From Amycolatopsis sp. CA-126428 (GTDB lineage Bacteria > Actinomycetota > Actinomycetes > Mycobacteriales > Pseudonocardiaceae), in the NCBI RefSeq assembly GCF_002904335.1, contig NZ_PPHF01000129.1:124001-188000 (forward strand): a stretch of DNA of 64,000 bases, written 5' to 3'. Positions within the stretch are counted from its first letter, which is position 1. Every line of letters starts with the position of its first letter. Position numbers and translations under genes: made by a program. Under the pieces are notes generated by a model. That model saw only the letters and a list, made by a program, of their open reading frames with translations, made no database searches and was not told the origin of the DNA. Below are positions 46,001 to 55,125 of the stretch, piece by piece.

Positions 46001-49000
46001 CGAGCGTGTTGACGAAGAAGCCGACCAGGTCGTCGAGGGCGGAGTCGGTGCGCCCGGCGATCGCCGTGCCGAGGGGGATGTCGGTCCCGGCGCCGAGCCG
46101 GGACAGCAGCACCGCCACCGCGGCCTGCAGCACCATGAACACGGTGGCCTGCCGCGCCCGGGCCAGCCGGGCGACGCCGGCGTGCAGCTCGGGGTCCAGC
46201 CGCAGGCCCACCTCCCCGCCGTCGTACGAGCGGGCCGGGGTGCGCGGCCGGTCCACGGGCAGTTCCAGGCATTCGGGCAAGCCGGCCAGCTGCCGCCGCC
46301 AGTAGCCGAGCTGCCCGGCGGCGGTGGTGTCCAGCAGTTCGCGTTGCCAGAGGGTGTAGTCGGCGTACTGAACGGGCAGCGGCGCCCACCCGGGAGCCGT
46401 TCCGGCGCGGCGAGCGGCGTAGGCGGTGCCGAGGTCGCGCAGCAGCGGTTCGAGGGACCAGCCGTCGCTGGCGATGTGGTGCAGGGTGAGCACGAGCCGC
46501 CCGTCGCCGGTCAGCCAGGCCCGGATCGGGAGGTCGCGGGTCAGGTCGAACGCCGCTTCGGGCGCGGGTGGCAGTGCGCTGAGGCCGGGCCGGGCCTGCG
46601 CGCTGTCCAGCACCAGCTGCCGCGGGGTGCCCTCGACAGCGGGGAAGATCGTGCGCAGGGCCTCGTGCCGGGCGATCACGTCGCCGAAGGCCGCTTCCAG
46701 GGCGTCCCGGTCGACGTCGCCGGTGAGGCGGAAGGCCAGCGAGCTGTTGTAGGTGGCGCCCGGGCCCTCGAGCTGGGCCAGGAACCAGAGCCGCTGCTGG
46801 GCGTACGACAGCGGCAGCGGCTCCGGGCGCTCCCGCACGGTCATCGCCGGGCGGGCCGGGGTGTGCTCGCCGGGCAGGGCGGCCAGCGAAGCCACGTCGG
46901 GGTGCTCGAACAGCGTCCGGATCGGAATCTCGACGCCCAGCTCGGCCCGGATCCGGCCGACCAGGCGGGTGGCCAGCAGGGAATGGCCGCCGAGGGCGAA
47001 GAAGCCGTCGTCCACGCCGACCCGGGGCACGTCGAGGACCTCGGCGAACAGTGCGCAGAGCAGCTCTTCGCGGGGCGTGCGCGGGGCCCGGCCGCCGGGC
47101 CGCGGCGCCGCCGCGGGCTCGGGCAGGGCCCCCCGGTCGACCTTGCCGTTCGCGGTGACCGGGAGCCGGTCGAGCACGACGACGGCGGCCGGGACCAGGT
47201 GTTCGGGCAGCCGTTCCGCGGTGTAGGCACGCAGGTCTTCGGCCGCGGCGTCGCCGACGACGTAGGCGACCAGGCGTTTGTCGGTCGTGCCGCGCACCAC
47301 GACCGCGACCTGGCGGACGGCGGGGTGGGCGGCCAGCGCGGCCTCGATCTCGCCCGGCTCGACCCGGAAACCGCGGATCTTCACCTGCCCGTCGTCGCGG
47401 CCGGCGAACTCGAGCACCCCGCCGGGCCCCCAGCGGCCCAGGTCACCCGTGCGGTACATCCGCTCTCCCGGCGCGCCGTGGGGGTCGGCGACGAACCGGC
47501 AGGCGGTCAGTCCCGGCCGGCCGAGGTAGCCCCGCGTCACCCCCGGCCCGGCCAGGTAGAGCTCGCCGGTCACGCCCTCGGGCACCGGCTGCAGGCAGTC
47601 GTCGAGCACGAGCACCCGGGCGTTGTCGAGCGGACGGCCCAGCGGCACGGTCGCGCCGACCTCGGCCGGATCGGACATCCGGTGCCAGGTCTTGATCGCG
47701 GTGACCTCGGTCGGGGCGTACACCGCGACGACTTCGGTGCCGGGGCAGGCGCGGAGCAGCGTCCGGACGGCGGCGGCCGAGACGATGTCGCCGCCGGTCC
47801 AGACCTCGCGGACCGTGCGGAACGTCTCCGCGTGCTCGCCGGCGAGGATTTGGAACAGCCCCGAGGGCGCCTGCACGAGCGTCGTCCGGCGCTCGGTGAC
47901 CGTGCGGGTGAGCACGGCGGGGTCGAGCGGGCCGGCCGGGGCGAGCACGATGCGGCCGCCGGTGACAAGCGGCGCCCAGATCTCCGTGGTCGACGCGTCG
48001 AACGCGATCGGCGAGTGCAGCAGGACGGCCTCGTGGGCACCGGAGCGGAACCCGCCGTTGGCGAGCAGGTCGGCCAGGTTGCGGTGGGTGGTGCCGACCC
48101 CCTTCGGCGTGCCGGTCGAGCCCGAGGTGTAGACGAGGTAGGCCAGCTGGTCCGGGTGCACGGCCGGCAGCGGGAGCCGGCTCCCGCCGGGGGGCTCCTC
48201 GCCGGGGACGAGCACCGGGCAGCGGGCCTCGACGGCGATCGGGTGGTCGCGGTGCTCGTCGTCCACCAGCAGCACGGTGGCGCCGGCGTCACCGAGGATC
48301 GTGCGCAGGCGCGGGAGCGGGTAGCGGTCGTCGAGCGGCACGTAGGTGCCGCCCGCCCGCGCCGCCGCGACGATCGCCACGACGAGGTCCATGCCGCGCC
48401 CGGCCAGGATCGCGACGCGTTCTTCCGGCCGGAGCCCGCGCGCGACGAGGTGCCGGGCCAGCCGGTCCGCCCGCGCCGACAGCGCGCGGTACGTGAGGCT
48501 CGCACCGCCCTCGGCCACCGCGACGGCGTCCGGCGTCGCGGTGGCCTGCAGCGCGAAGAGCTCAGGCAGGGTTTGCCGGGGCAGCGGGGTGCCCGCGGCA
48601 CCGCGGCCCAGCCGCAGCAGCCGGGCCCGCTCCCCCGCGCCGAGCAGGTCGATCGAGCTCAAGCGCAGGTCCGGCCGGACGGCGACCGCCCGCAGCAACG
48701 CGGTGAGCCGCGCCGCGATGGCCTCGGCGCTGCGGTGCTCGAAGAGATCGGCGGCGTAGACCAGCTCGCCGTGCAGACCGGCCGGGCGGCCGCCGGGGCC
48801 GTGCCGCTCGTCGACGACGACGTTGAGGTCGAACTGGGCGTGGTGGCCCTCGACCGGTTCGAAGCGGGCGGCCAGGCCCGGGACGTCCAGGGTCGGCTCG
48901 GCCCGGTTGTCGTGCGTGACGACGGTTTGGAACAGCGGGTGGCGCCCGGGCACGCGAGCCGGGTTGAGCCGCTCGACCAGCGTCTCGAACGGCACGTCCC

Positions 49001-52000
49001 GGTGGTCGTACGCGGCGAGCGCGGTCGTGCGGACCCGGTCGAGCAGCTCGGCGAAGGTCGGGTTGCCGCCGGTGCGCGTGCGGAGCACGAGGGTGTTGAC
49101 GAAGAAGCCGACGAGGTCGTGCAGTTCCTCGTCGTCCCGGCCGGCCACCGGGGTGCCGAGCGGGATGTCGTGGCCGGCGCCGAGCCGCGTCCACAGGGCC
49201 GCGACCGCCGCCTGCAGCACCATGAACATGCTGGCCCGGTGCTCCGCGGCGAGCGCGGCGAGCGCGGTGTGGACGCCGGCGTCCAGCGTGAACGGCACGT
49301 GCCCGCCCCGGTGGGTGGGGGTCGCGGGGCGGGGCCGGTCGTAGGGCAGCGGCAGTTCGTCCGGCAGGTCGCGCAGTACTTCGCTCCAGACCTGCACGGA
49401 CGCGTCGTCGAGGCGCTGACGCAGGGCGTAGTCGGCGTACTGGACGCGCAACGGCGCCCAGCCGGGTGCCTCTCCGGCGCGCCGGGCGACGTAGGCGGTG
49501 CCGAGGTCGCGCAGCAGCGGCGCGAGGGAGCCGCCGTCGCTGGCGATGTGGTGCAGGAGCAGCAGCAGGACGTGCTCGCCCTCGCTGCGGAAGAGCCACG
49601 CGCGGAGCGGGATCTCGGCGGCGAGGTCGAAGACGGTCGCCGAGGCGCCGGCCAGCGCCGCGGCGAGCTCCTCGCGCGTCGCGCAGTCGACGGCCGGCAG
49701 GTCCGGGAGGAAGGCGGGCAGGATGCGCTGCTCGGGCCGGCCATCGGTCGCGGGGAAGACCGTCCGCAGGCTCTCGTGCCGGGCCAGGACGTCGCCGATC
49801 GCGCGGCGCAGGGCCCCGGCGTCCAGCTCGCCGGTCAGGCGCAGGGCGACCGGGGTGTTGTAGAGCGAGCTGGCGCCTTCCAGCTGCTCGACGAACCAGA
49901 GGCGCTGCTGGGCGTACGACAGCGGCAGCCGGCCGGGACGCACGGCGGCGCTCAGCGGGGTGCGGCCGGGGCCGGCGGCCCGCAGGCGGTGTGCGGCCCC
50001 GGCGACCGTGGGCGCCTCGAAGAGCGCGCGGATCGGCAGGTCGAGGCCGAGCTCGGCGGCGATGCGGCCGGTCAGGCGGGTGGCCAGGAGCGAGTGGCCG
50101 CCGAGGTCGAAGAAGCTGTCGTCGACGCCGACGCGGTCGAGCCCCAGCACGGCGGCGAAGATTTCGCCGAGCCGCGCTTCCAGCTCGGTCGGCGGGCGGT
50201 CCGGCGCGCCGCTCCCGGCCGAGAAGTCGGGCGCGGGCAGGGCGGCCCGGTCGAGCTTGCCGTTGACGGTGAGCGGCAGGGCGTCCAGCGGCACCACGGC
50301 GGCCGGCACCATGTACTCGGGCAGCTGCCGGGCGACGTGCGCGCGCAGCGCTGCGGGCAGGCCGTCCGGGGCGTCCGCCGCGGGCACGACGTACGCCACC
50401 AGCCGCGGGCCGCCGGGCTCGTCGGTGCGGGCCACGACGGCCACCCGGGCCACGGCGGGGTGGGCGCCCAGCACGGTCTCGATCTCGCCCGGCTCGATCC
50501 GGAAGCCGCGGATCTTGATCTGCTGGTCGGCCCGGCGGACGAACTCGAGCATGCCGTCCGCCGCCCAGCGGCAGACGTCGCCCGAGCGGTACATGCGCTC
50601 ACCGGGTGCGCCGAACGGGTCCGGCACGAACCGCTCGGCGGTCAGGTCGGGGCGGTTGAGGTAGCCGCGGGCCAGCTGCACGCCCGCGATGTACGCCTCC
50701 CCCGGGATCCCCGGCGGCACCGGCTGCAGGCGGTCGTCGAGCAGGTGGACGCGGGAGTTGCGGATGGGGCGGCCGATGGGGGCGATCGCGGCGCCGTCCG
50801 GGACCGTCGCCGGCCCGTAGGCCGGCTGCGAGGTCATGACGATCGTGGTCTCGCTGGGGCCGTACTCGTTGACCAGGGGCCAGCCCAGCTCGCGGGCGAC
50901 CCGGGCGGCCACGCGGCCGGAGAGCGCCTCGCCCCCGCTGCGGACCAGGCGCAGGCCCGTGATCGCCTCGGCGAGGGGCTCCTGCGCGAACGCGGCGAGC
51001 GCCGAAGGGACGAAGTGGAGCACGTTCACGCCGTGCCGCCGGACCTGCGCGGCGAGGTAGGGCAGGTCACGCTGGGCGCCCGGGCGGGGCACCACGATCG
51101 CCGCGCCGGCCAGCAGCGGCCAGATCAGCTCGTTGATCGAGATGTCGAAGCCGTACGCGGTCTTCTGCAGCACCCGGTCGGCGGAACCGAGCCGGAAGCG
51201 CTCCTGGGCCCAGGCGAAGTGGTTGACGAGCCCCTCGTGGGAGAGGACGACGCCCTTGGGCATCCCCGTCGAACCCGACGTGAAGATGACGTACGCGGGG
51301 TGCGCGGGACGGAGCCGCGGAGCCGGTACCGGGTCGGGCAGCTGACCGGCGATCCGCGTGGCCGTACCGGGGTCGTCGAGCGCGATCCGGCGTACCGGGA
51401 ACTCGGTGTCGTGCTGCTCACCGGAGGTCACGAGCAGGGCGGGACGGCTCACCCGCAGGACGTTCTCCGCCCGCGCGGGGGGCAGGTCCGGGTCGAGCGG
51501 CACCAGCGCCGCCCCCGCCTTGAGCACCGCCCAGATCGCGACGACCTGCTCCGGTGAACGTTCCATCGCCACCGCGACCGGGGTCTCCGGGCCCGCACCC
51601 GCCGCCGCCAGGTACCGGGCCAGGCGGTTCGCCCGCGCGTCGAACTCGGCGTAGGTCCACCGCACATCGTCGCTCAGCAGGGCCGTGGCCTGCGGATCCC
51701 CGGCCACGCGGGACGCGAGCAGTTCCGGCAGGGTCGCGCTCTCGACCGGCGCGGCGGTGTCGTTCCAGGTCGACCGGACCCGGCGGTGTTCGTCGGCGCT
51801 GAGCAGGTCGAGGGCGCCGATGGGCCGGTGCGGGTCGTCCGCGACGGCCTCGAGCAGCCGGACCAGCCGGGTGAGCAGGCTCCGCGCGGTGTCCTCGTCG
51901 AACAGGTCGGCGGCGTAGTCGACGGTGATGCCGCCGTCCTCGGCGAAGTCGAAGACGAGGTCGAACCGGGCGACGGGGAGGTCGAAATCCTCCTCGCGGC

Positions 52001-53102
52001 AGTCCAGGTCCCCGAGGCGGCCGGGCACCGGGGTCTGGCTGCCGGACGTGACCAGCGTCTGGAAGAGCGGGTGGCGGCCGGGCACCCTGGCGGGGCCCAG
52101 CTGCTCGACGACCGCCTCGAACGGCGCGTCCTGGTGGTCGAAGGCGGCCAGGTCCGTCGCGCGGACGCGGGCGAGCAGCTCGGCGAAGGTGGGGTTGCCG
52201 CCGGTGCCGGTGCGCAGCACGAGTGTGTTCACGAAGAAGCCGATCAGCGGGGTCAGCGCCTCGTCGGCCCGGCCGGCCACCGGGGTGCCCAGCGCGATGT
52301 CCTCCCCCGCGCCCAGCCGGGTGAACAGCGCGGCGACCGCCGCCTGCCGCAGCATGAACGGGCTGACCCGTTCGGCCGTGGCCAGCGCCGCCAGGCGTTC
52401 GTGTGCGTGCTGCCCGACGCTCGCGGACACCCGGCCGCCCCGCAGCGACGGGTGGGCCGGGCGGGGCCGGTCGTACGGCAGCGGCAGTTCCTCGGGCAGC
52501 CCGTCGAGAGCGGATCGCCAGTAGCCGAGCTGAGTGGCGAGCACGCTGCCCGGCTCGTCGGCGGCACCGAGCAGCTCACGCTGCCAGAGGGCGTAATCGG
52601 CGTATTGGACCGGCAGCGGCTCCCGGACCGGCTCCCGCCCGGCGGCCCGCTGCGTGTACGCGTGTCCGAGATCCTCGAACAACGGCCCCAGCGAGGCGCC
52701 GTCGCAGGCGATGTGGTGCAGGACCAGGAGCAGGACGTGTTCCTCGCCGACCCGGAACAGCCAAGCGCGCAACGGGATCTCGGTGACGATGTCGAACCCG
52801 TGCCCGGCCGCGGCCGCCAGTGCCGCCCGCAGCTCGGCCTCCCCGGCGCACTCCCGGACGACCAGCTCGGGCCGGACCTGACCGGCCGGCAGGATCCGCT
52901 GCTCGGGCTGCCCGTCGACGGCGGGGTAGACGGTCCGCAGGCTCTCGTGCCGTCCGGCCAGGTCGCCGAGCGCGGCCCGCAGCGCCGCCGCGTCGATCCG
53001 GCCGGACAGCCGCACCGCGATCGGCGTGTTGTACAGCGCGGTCGCCGGCTCGAACTGCTCGAGGAACCAGAGCCGTTGCTGCGCGTGGGACAGGGGAATC
53101 AT
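43074..53102 (-). CDS. NRPS, (C-A-PCP)x3 with terminal thioesterase
   Basis: 3342 residues. Each C domain opens with SxAQQRLWF and has HHIxxDG. Carrier serines are Ser1004, Ser2041 and Ser3050, all in GGHSLLA. The thioesterase nucleophile is Ser3175 in LGWSFGA. Pocket residues by hand alignment: A1 D-I-N-H-R-G-E-I-V, A2 D-A-T-Q-W-G-V-A-I (with YAPTE instead of YGPTE), A3 D-L-T-K-V-G-E-V-G. The last is close to Asn codes; the first two I cannot assign. No epimerisation or methylation domain is present. The ATG at 53102 overlaps the upstream stop (ATGA) and follows GGAGG; a much longer reading upstream would run over the LnmK-like gene. It should add residues 3-5 and release the chain by hydrolysis or cyclisation. 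Confidence 0.96.
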   Translation of the reverse strand: MIPLSHAQQRLWFLEQFEPATALYNTPIAVRLSGRIDAAALRAALGDLAGRHESLRTVYPAVDGQPEQRILPAGQVRPELVVRECAGEAELRAALAAAAGHGFDIVTEIPLRAWLFRVGEEHVLLLVLHHIACDGASLGPLFEDLGHAYTQRAAGREPVREPLPVQYADYALWQRELLGAADEPGSVLATQLGYWRSALDGLPEELPLPYDRPRPAHPSLRGGRVSASVGQHAHERLAALATAERVSPFMLRQAAVAALFTRLGAGEDIALGTPVAGRADEALTPLIGFFVNTLVLRTGTGGNPTFAELLARVRATDLAAFDHQDAPFEAVVEQLGPARVPGRHPLFQTLVTSGSQTPVPGRLGDLDCREEDFDLPVARFDLVFDFAEDGGITVDYAADLFDEDTARSLLTRLVRLLEAVADDPHRPIGALDLLSADEHRRVRSTWNDTAAPVESATLPELLASRVAGDPQATALLSDDVRWTYAEFDARANRLARYLAAAGAGPETPVAVAMERSPEQVVAIWAVLKAGAALVPLDPDLPPARAENVLRVSRPALLVTSGEQHDTEFPVRRIALDDPGTATRIAGQLPDPVPAPRLRPAHPAYVIFTSGSTGMPKGVVLSHEGLVNHFAWAQERFRLGSADRVLQKTAYGFDISINELIWPLLAGAAIVVPRPGAQRDLPYLAAQVRRHGVNVLHFVPSALAAFAQEPLAEAITGLRLVRSGGEALSGRVAARVARELGWPLVNEYGPSETTIVMTSQPAYGPATVPDGAAIAPIGRPIRNSRVHLLDDRLQPVPPGIPGEAYIAGVQLARGYLNRPDLTAERFVPDPFGAPGERMYRSGDVCRWAADGMLEFVRRADQQIKIRGFRIEPGEIETVLGAHPAVARVAVVARTDEPGGPRLVAYVVPAADAPDGLPAALRAHVARQLPEYMVPAAVVPLDALPLTVNGKLDRAALPAPDFSAGSGAPDRPPTELEARLGEIFAAVLGLDRVGVDDSFFDLGGHSLLATRLTGRIAAELGLDLPIRALFEAPTVAGAAHRLRAAGPGRTPLSAAVRPGRLPLSYAQQRLWFVEQLEGASSLYNTPVALRLTGELDAGALRRAIGDVLARHESLRTVFPATDGRPEQRILPAFLPDLPAVDCATREELAAALAGASATVFDLAAEIPLRAWLFRSEGEHVLLLLLHHIASDGGSLAPLLRDLGTAYVARRAGEAPGWAPLRVQYADYALRQRLDDASVQVWSEVLRDLPDELPLPYDRPRPATPTHRGGHVPFTLDAGVHTALAALAAEHRASMFMVLQAAVAALWTRLGAGHDIPLGTPVAGRDDEELHDLVGFFVNTLVLRTRTGGNPTFAELLDRVRTTALAAYDHRDVPFETLVERLNPARVPGRHPLFQTVVTHDNRAEPTLDVPGLAARFEPVEGHHAQFDLNVVVDERHGPGGRPAGLHGELVYAADLFEHRSAEAIAARLTALLRAVAVRPDLRLSSIDLLGAGERARLLRLGRGAAGTPLPRQTLPELFALQATATPDAVAVAEGGASLTYRALSARADRLARHLVARGLRPEERVAILAGRGMDLVVAIVAAARAGGTYVPLDDRYPLPRLRTILGDAGATVLLVDDEHRDHPIAVEARCPVLVPGEEPPGGSRLPLPAVHPDQLAYLVYTSGSTGTPKGVGTTHRNLADLLANGGFRSGAHEAVLLHSPIAFDASTTEIWAPLVTGGRIVLAPAGPLDPAVLTRTVTERRTTLVQAPSGLFQILAGEHAETFRTVREVWTGGDIVSAAAVRTLLRACPGTEVVAVYAPTEVTAIKTWHRMSDPAEVGATVPLGRPLDNARVLVLDDCLQPVPEGVTGELYLAGPGVTRGYLGRPGLTACRFVADPHGAPGERMYRTGDLGRWGPGGVLEFAGRDDGQVKIRGFRVEPGEIEAALAAHPAVRQVAVVVRGTTDKRLVAYVVGDAAAEDLRAYTAERLPEHLVPAAVVVLDRLPVTANGKVDRGALPEPAAAPRPGGRAPRTPREELLCALFAEVLDVPRVGVDDGFFALGGHSLLATRLVGRIRAELGVEIPIRTLFEHPDVASLAALPGEHTPARPAMTVRERPEPLPLSYAQQRLWFLAQLEGPGATYNSSLAFRLTGDVDRDALEAAFGDVIARHEALRTIFPAVEGTPRQLVLDSAQARPGLSALPPAPEAAFDLTRDLPIRAWLTGDGRLVLTLHHIASDGWSLEPLLRDLGTAYAARRAGTAPGWAPLPVQYADYTLWQRELLDTTAAGQLGYWRRQLAGLPECLELPVDRPRTPARSYDGGEVGLRLDPELHAGVARLARARQATVFMVLQAAVAVLLSRLGAGTDIPLGTAIAGRTDSALDDLVGFFVNTLVLRTDLSGAPSFGELLARVRATDLAAYDHQDVPFERLVEELNPARSATHPLVQVMLTFQNTAAGELRLPGVTVAEEAVGGGTARFDLSFGFAEQHAPDGTPAGVDGVLEYAADLFDPATAQAIADRLVRVLAAVVADPDARVDRVDVLGPAERSALLAAGAGPAAPEPALVPALVSARAAATPSRTAVVAGAARLTYGELDARANRLARHLIGRGVVPGDLVGVELPPGADLVVALLGVLKAGAAYLPLDPTQPAGRKSRLLETAAPALVLTGDPTPGAEDATDPGIPLPPAAAAYVIFTSGSTGEPKGVVVEHRSLASYLAWARHAYPGMAGRSLVHSPVVFDLTVTGLWGTLTAGGEVHLTELTEPTEPTGAPAAVAGPPTFVKATPSHLGLFGVLPPEYAPTRDLVLGGELLLGSALREWRARHPGVTVINEYGPTETTVGCGEFRIEPGDELPDGGITIGRPVWGTRWYVLDDSLAPTPPGVTGELYIAGDLLARGYLALPGRTAGRFVADPFGPPGERMYRTGDLVRRRADGTVDFVARDDDQVKVRGFRVELGEVEAVLAARPQVVEAAATVRGERLLAYAVPAPDARWTPDELRTRLAELLPQYAVPAAVVVLDRLPRTSNGKIDRAALPEPAAPATAGRGPRTATEAALCELFETALGVVRVGVDDDFFALGGHSLLAARVVARARERYGLTVGISDLFAAPTVGRLAALLGEGGRRAPEGLLRLRAGVAGPAPLFCVHPGAGIGWVYSSLLEHLDPGRPLYALQAGAESPATVADMAAGYVARLREVQPSGPYQLLGWSFGAVVAHAMAARLQETGDKVTLLALLDGYPAEGDGGEPTAAEALAQLLASLGHRVPAGTAGPADVGSFVALASADGPLAGLGADLIEQLCATFVRHARLAGAHVPPRYEGDAVFFTAEHTAAAAEAGRWRPYLTGDLDRHGIACAHGELLAPEHAARIAAVLEPLLR

Positions 53103-54034
53103 GCCGGGCCTCCGGTCTCGATGGCGGTCGCCGCGACGAGCCGGCCCGTCGCCCGGTCCCGCATGACCAGGTCGGCGATCTCGCGCCCCGGGTCCCGTTC
53201 GTCGCGCCACAGCCGCAGGGTCACGGCGAACACCGTCCCCGGGTCCGCGTTGCCGAAATAGCCGATCCGCTGGTCGATCACCCGGCGCCGCAGGAACAGC
53301 TCGTCCGTGCGCCCGAGGGAGCGCCACGCGGCCAGCAGTGCCGTGTCGAACACCGAGAAGTACGACGCGAAGTACATGAGCCCGGCGCCGTTGAGGTCCC
53401 GCACCACGTCGAGCGCGTGCTCGCTGGTGCGCGCCCGCCCGACCTCGGCGAAGCCCTCCGGGCCGTCCGGGTGGAACCCGCCCGCGGCCCGTGCTCGGCC
53501 CACTTCGGCGCGCGGCGAGTACTCGGTGGGCAGCACCGGCAGGTGCTCGTAGGCGAAGTCCGGCGGCGCCAGGCGGGTCAGCCCTTCGTTGCTGCCGGCC
53601 GTGCGACGGGCGACCCAGCGGTTGAAGTTCTCGACGTACATGCAGTCGGGGTGCGGGCGCTCGTGGAACTCGTCCGCCGCCAAGGGCTCGCCGGGGGCGA
53701 ACAGGCCCGCGGGCGCCAGCCGGTGCAGGGTGATGACCGACTGGCTGCCGAGCTGGAAGACCCGGGACGTCACCGTCAGCTCGTCGCCGAACGTCAGCCC
53801 GTGCGGGTGCACGACGGCTCCGCCGCGCACCCGGTAGTAGTAGAAGGACAGGTACGCGGGATCGCCGGCGGCCGTCCGGGCAGCGTGGACGTTCACGCCG
53901 CACGACTGCGCCACCGCTTCCCAGGTCCAGTCGCCGATGCGGCCGAAGATCAGGGAACCCCCGCTGCACATGCCCGGCGCCACCACGACGTCGCGGCCGA
54001 GCGTTCCGCCCGGGACGACGGTGGTCGCGGTCAT
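53099..54034 (-). CDS. LnmK-like bifunctional acyltransferase/decarboxylase (double hotdog)
   Basis: 311 residues. The N-terminal half has the pattern PGMCSGGSLIFGRIGDWTW, then AYLSFYYYRVR with Tyr61 close to where I recall the catalytic Tyr62 of LnmK. The second half has NRWVARRTAGSNEGL and FAYEHLPVLPTEYSPRA, matching the LnmK/Pnap_2097 double-hotdog group. LnmK loads methylmalonyl from CoA onto an ACP and decarboxylates it to propionyl-ACP. Here a free ACP gene lies two genes upstream, fitting such a pair. It overlaps both neighbours as ATGA. It may supply propionyl-ACP to the aldehyde dehydrogenase and aldolase of the same operon (inference). Other hotdog acyltransferase or thioesterase roles remain possible. 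Confidence 0.68.
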   Translation of the reverse strand: MTATTVVPGGTLGRDVVVAPGMCSGGSLIFGRIGDWTWEAVAQSCGVNVHAARTAAGDPAYLSFYYYRVRGGAVVHPHGLTFGDELTVTSRVFQLGSQSVITLHRLAPAGLFAPGEPLAADEFHERPHPDCMYVENFNRWVARRTAGSNEGLTRLAPPDFAYEHLPVLPTEYSPRAEVGRARAAGGFHPDGPEGFAEVGRARTSEHALDVVRDLNGAGLMYFASYFSVFDTALLAAWRSLGRTDELFLRRRVIDQRIGYFGNADPGTVFAVTLRLWRDERDPGREIADLVMRDRATGRLVAATAIETGGPA

Positions 54035-55125
54035 GCCGGCACCCCTTCCCGGGATCGCGCCGCGCCGCGCCACGCGGCCGCTGCGGCGAGGAAGTCGTCG
54101 TTGTCCTCCGAGGTGCCGACGGTCACGCGGACGCCTTGGCCCGCGAAGCACCGCACCGCGACCCGGCGGCCGGCGCACCAGCCGGCGAAGCGCTCGGCGG
54201 CCTCGCCCAGCCGCAGCCACAGGAAGTTCGCCTCGCTCGGCGGCACGTCCCAGCCCGCGCGCAGCAGCACAGCGCGTACCCGGGCGCGCTCGGCGACGGT
54301 GGCGTCGGTGACCGCGCGCATCCGGGCCGGCTCGCGCAGCGCCGCCACCGCGGCGGCCTGCGCCACCGAGCCGACCGAATACGCCGGCACGCCCTTGCGC
54401 AGCTGCTCGGCGACCCGCGCGTCGGCCACGAGGTAGCCCACCCGCAGCCCCGCCAGCCCGTACGCCTTGGAGAACGTCCGCAGCACCACGACGTTGGGCC
54501 GGTCGCTCGCCAGGCGCGGGAAGGCGGCGAGGTCGCGAACGTATTCGGCGTAGGCCTGGTCGATCGCGACCAGGCAGGTGGGCGGCACCCGGTCCAGGAA
54601 CGCCGCCAGCTCGGCCGCCGGCACCGCCGTCCCCGTCGGGTTGTTGGGGTCGCAGACCACCACGAGCCCGGTCCGCGCGGTGACCCGTTCCGCCATGGCC
54701 GGCAGGTCGTGGACGTGCCCGGTCAGCGGCACCTGGACCGGACGCACGCCGGCCAGCTCGGCCAGGGGCCGGTACAGCTCGAAGGAGGGCCGCGCCAGCA
54801 CCGCCTCCGCCCCCGGCTCGGCAACGGCCTGGAAGAGCAGCTGCAGCAACGCCACCGATCCGGCACCGGCCACGAACCGCTCCGGTCCGATCCGGTGCGT
54901 CCGGGCCAGCTCGGCCACCAGCTCCGTGCACCCCGGGTCGGGATAGCGGTGCACCGCCGCCGCGGCCCGGGCGGCCGCGTCCACCGCCGGGCGCGGCGGC
55001 GCCTCCGGCGATTCGTTCGCCGACAGCAGCCGGGGCGGCGGCACCTCGTGGACGCCCTCCGTGGGCCGGTAGCCGGGCAGGTCGTACAGGGCGCGGCGCA
55101 GGTGCGGCAGCGGCTTCGGGTTCAC
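54031..55125 (-). CDS. PLP-dependent aminotransferase, HisC-like (class I/II)
   Basis: 364 residues, a fold-type I aminotransferase of the histidinol-phosphate type. LLSANESP at about 34-41 is the family N-terminal loop, DPNNPTG is at about 159-165, and the PLP lysine is Lys220 in RTFSKAYGLAGLRVGY. It lacks the rest of a histidine operon, so it is a secondary-metabolism copy. NikK of nikkomycin biosynthesis is a comparable case that aminates an aldol-derived 2-oxo acid. In this operon it would aminate the 2-oxo acid made by the aldolase and hydratase (inference). It starts with GTG overlapping the ACP stop (GTGA) and overlaps the LnmK-like start (ATGA). Confidence 0.88.
   Translation of the reverse strand: MNPKPLPHLRRALYDLPGYRPTEGVHEVPPPRLLSANESPEAPPRPAVDAAARAAAAVHRYPDPGCTELVAELARTHRIGPERFVAGAGSVALLQLLFQAVAEPGAEAVLARPSFELYRPLAELAGVRPVQVPLTGHVHDLPAMAERVTARTGLVVVCDPNNPTGTAVPAAELAAFLDRVPPTCLVAIDQAYAEYVRDLAAFPRLASDRPNVVVLRTFSKAYGLAGLRVGYLVADARVAEQLRKGVPAYSVGSVAQAAAVAALREPARMRAVTDATVAERARVRAVLLRAGWDVPPSEANFLWLRLGEAAERFAGWCAGRRVAVRCFAGQGVRVTVGTSEDNDDFLAAAAAWRGAARSREGVPA

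Noticed and set aside
43716..51557. A 2613-codon open frame on the plus strand across the three-module NRPS
   Set aside because: It is a mirror of the NRPS coding frame with low-complexity composition and no recognisable family.
43074..53969. Extension of the three-module NRPS upstream to 53969
   Set aside because: The added 289 residues are out-of-frame translation of the LnmK-like gene; the ATG at 53102 has a ribosome site, an ATGA overlap and begins the C domain.
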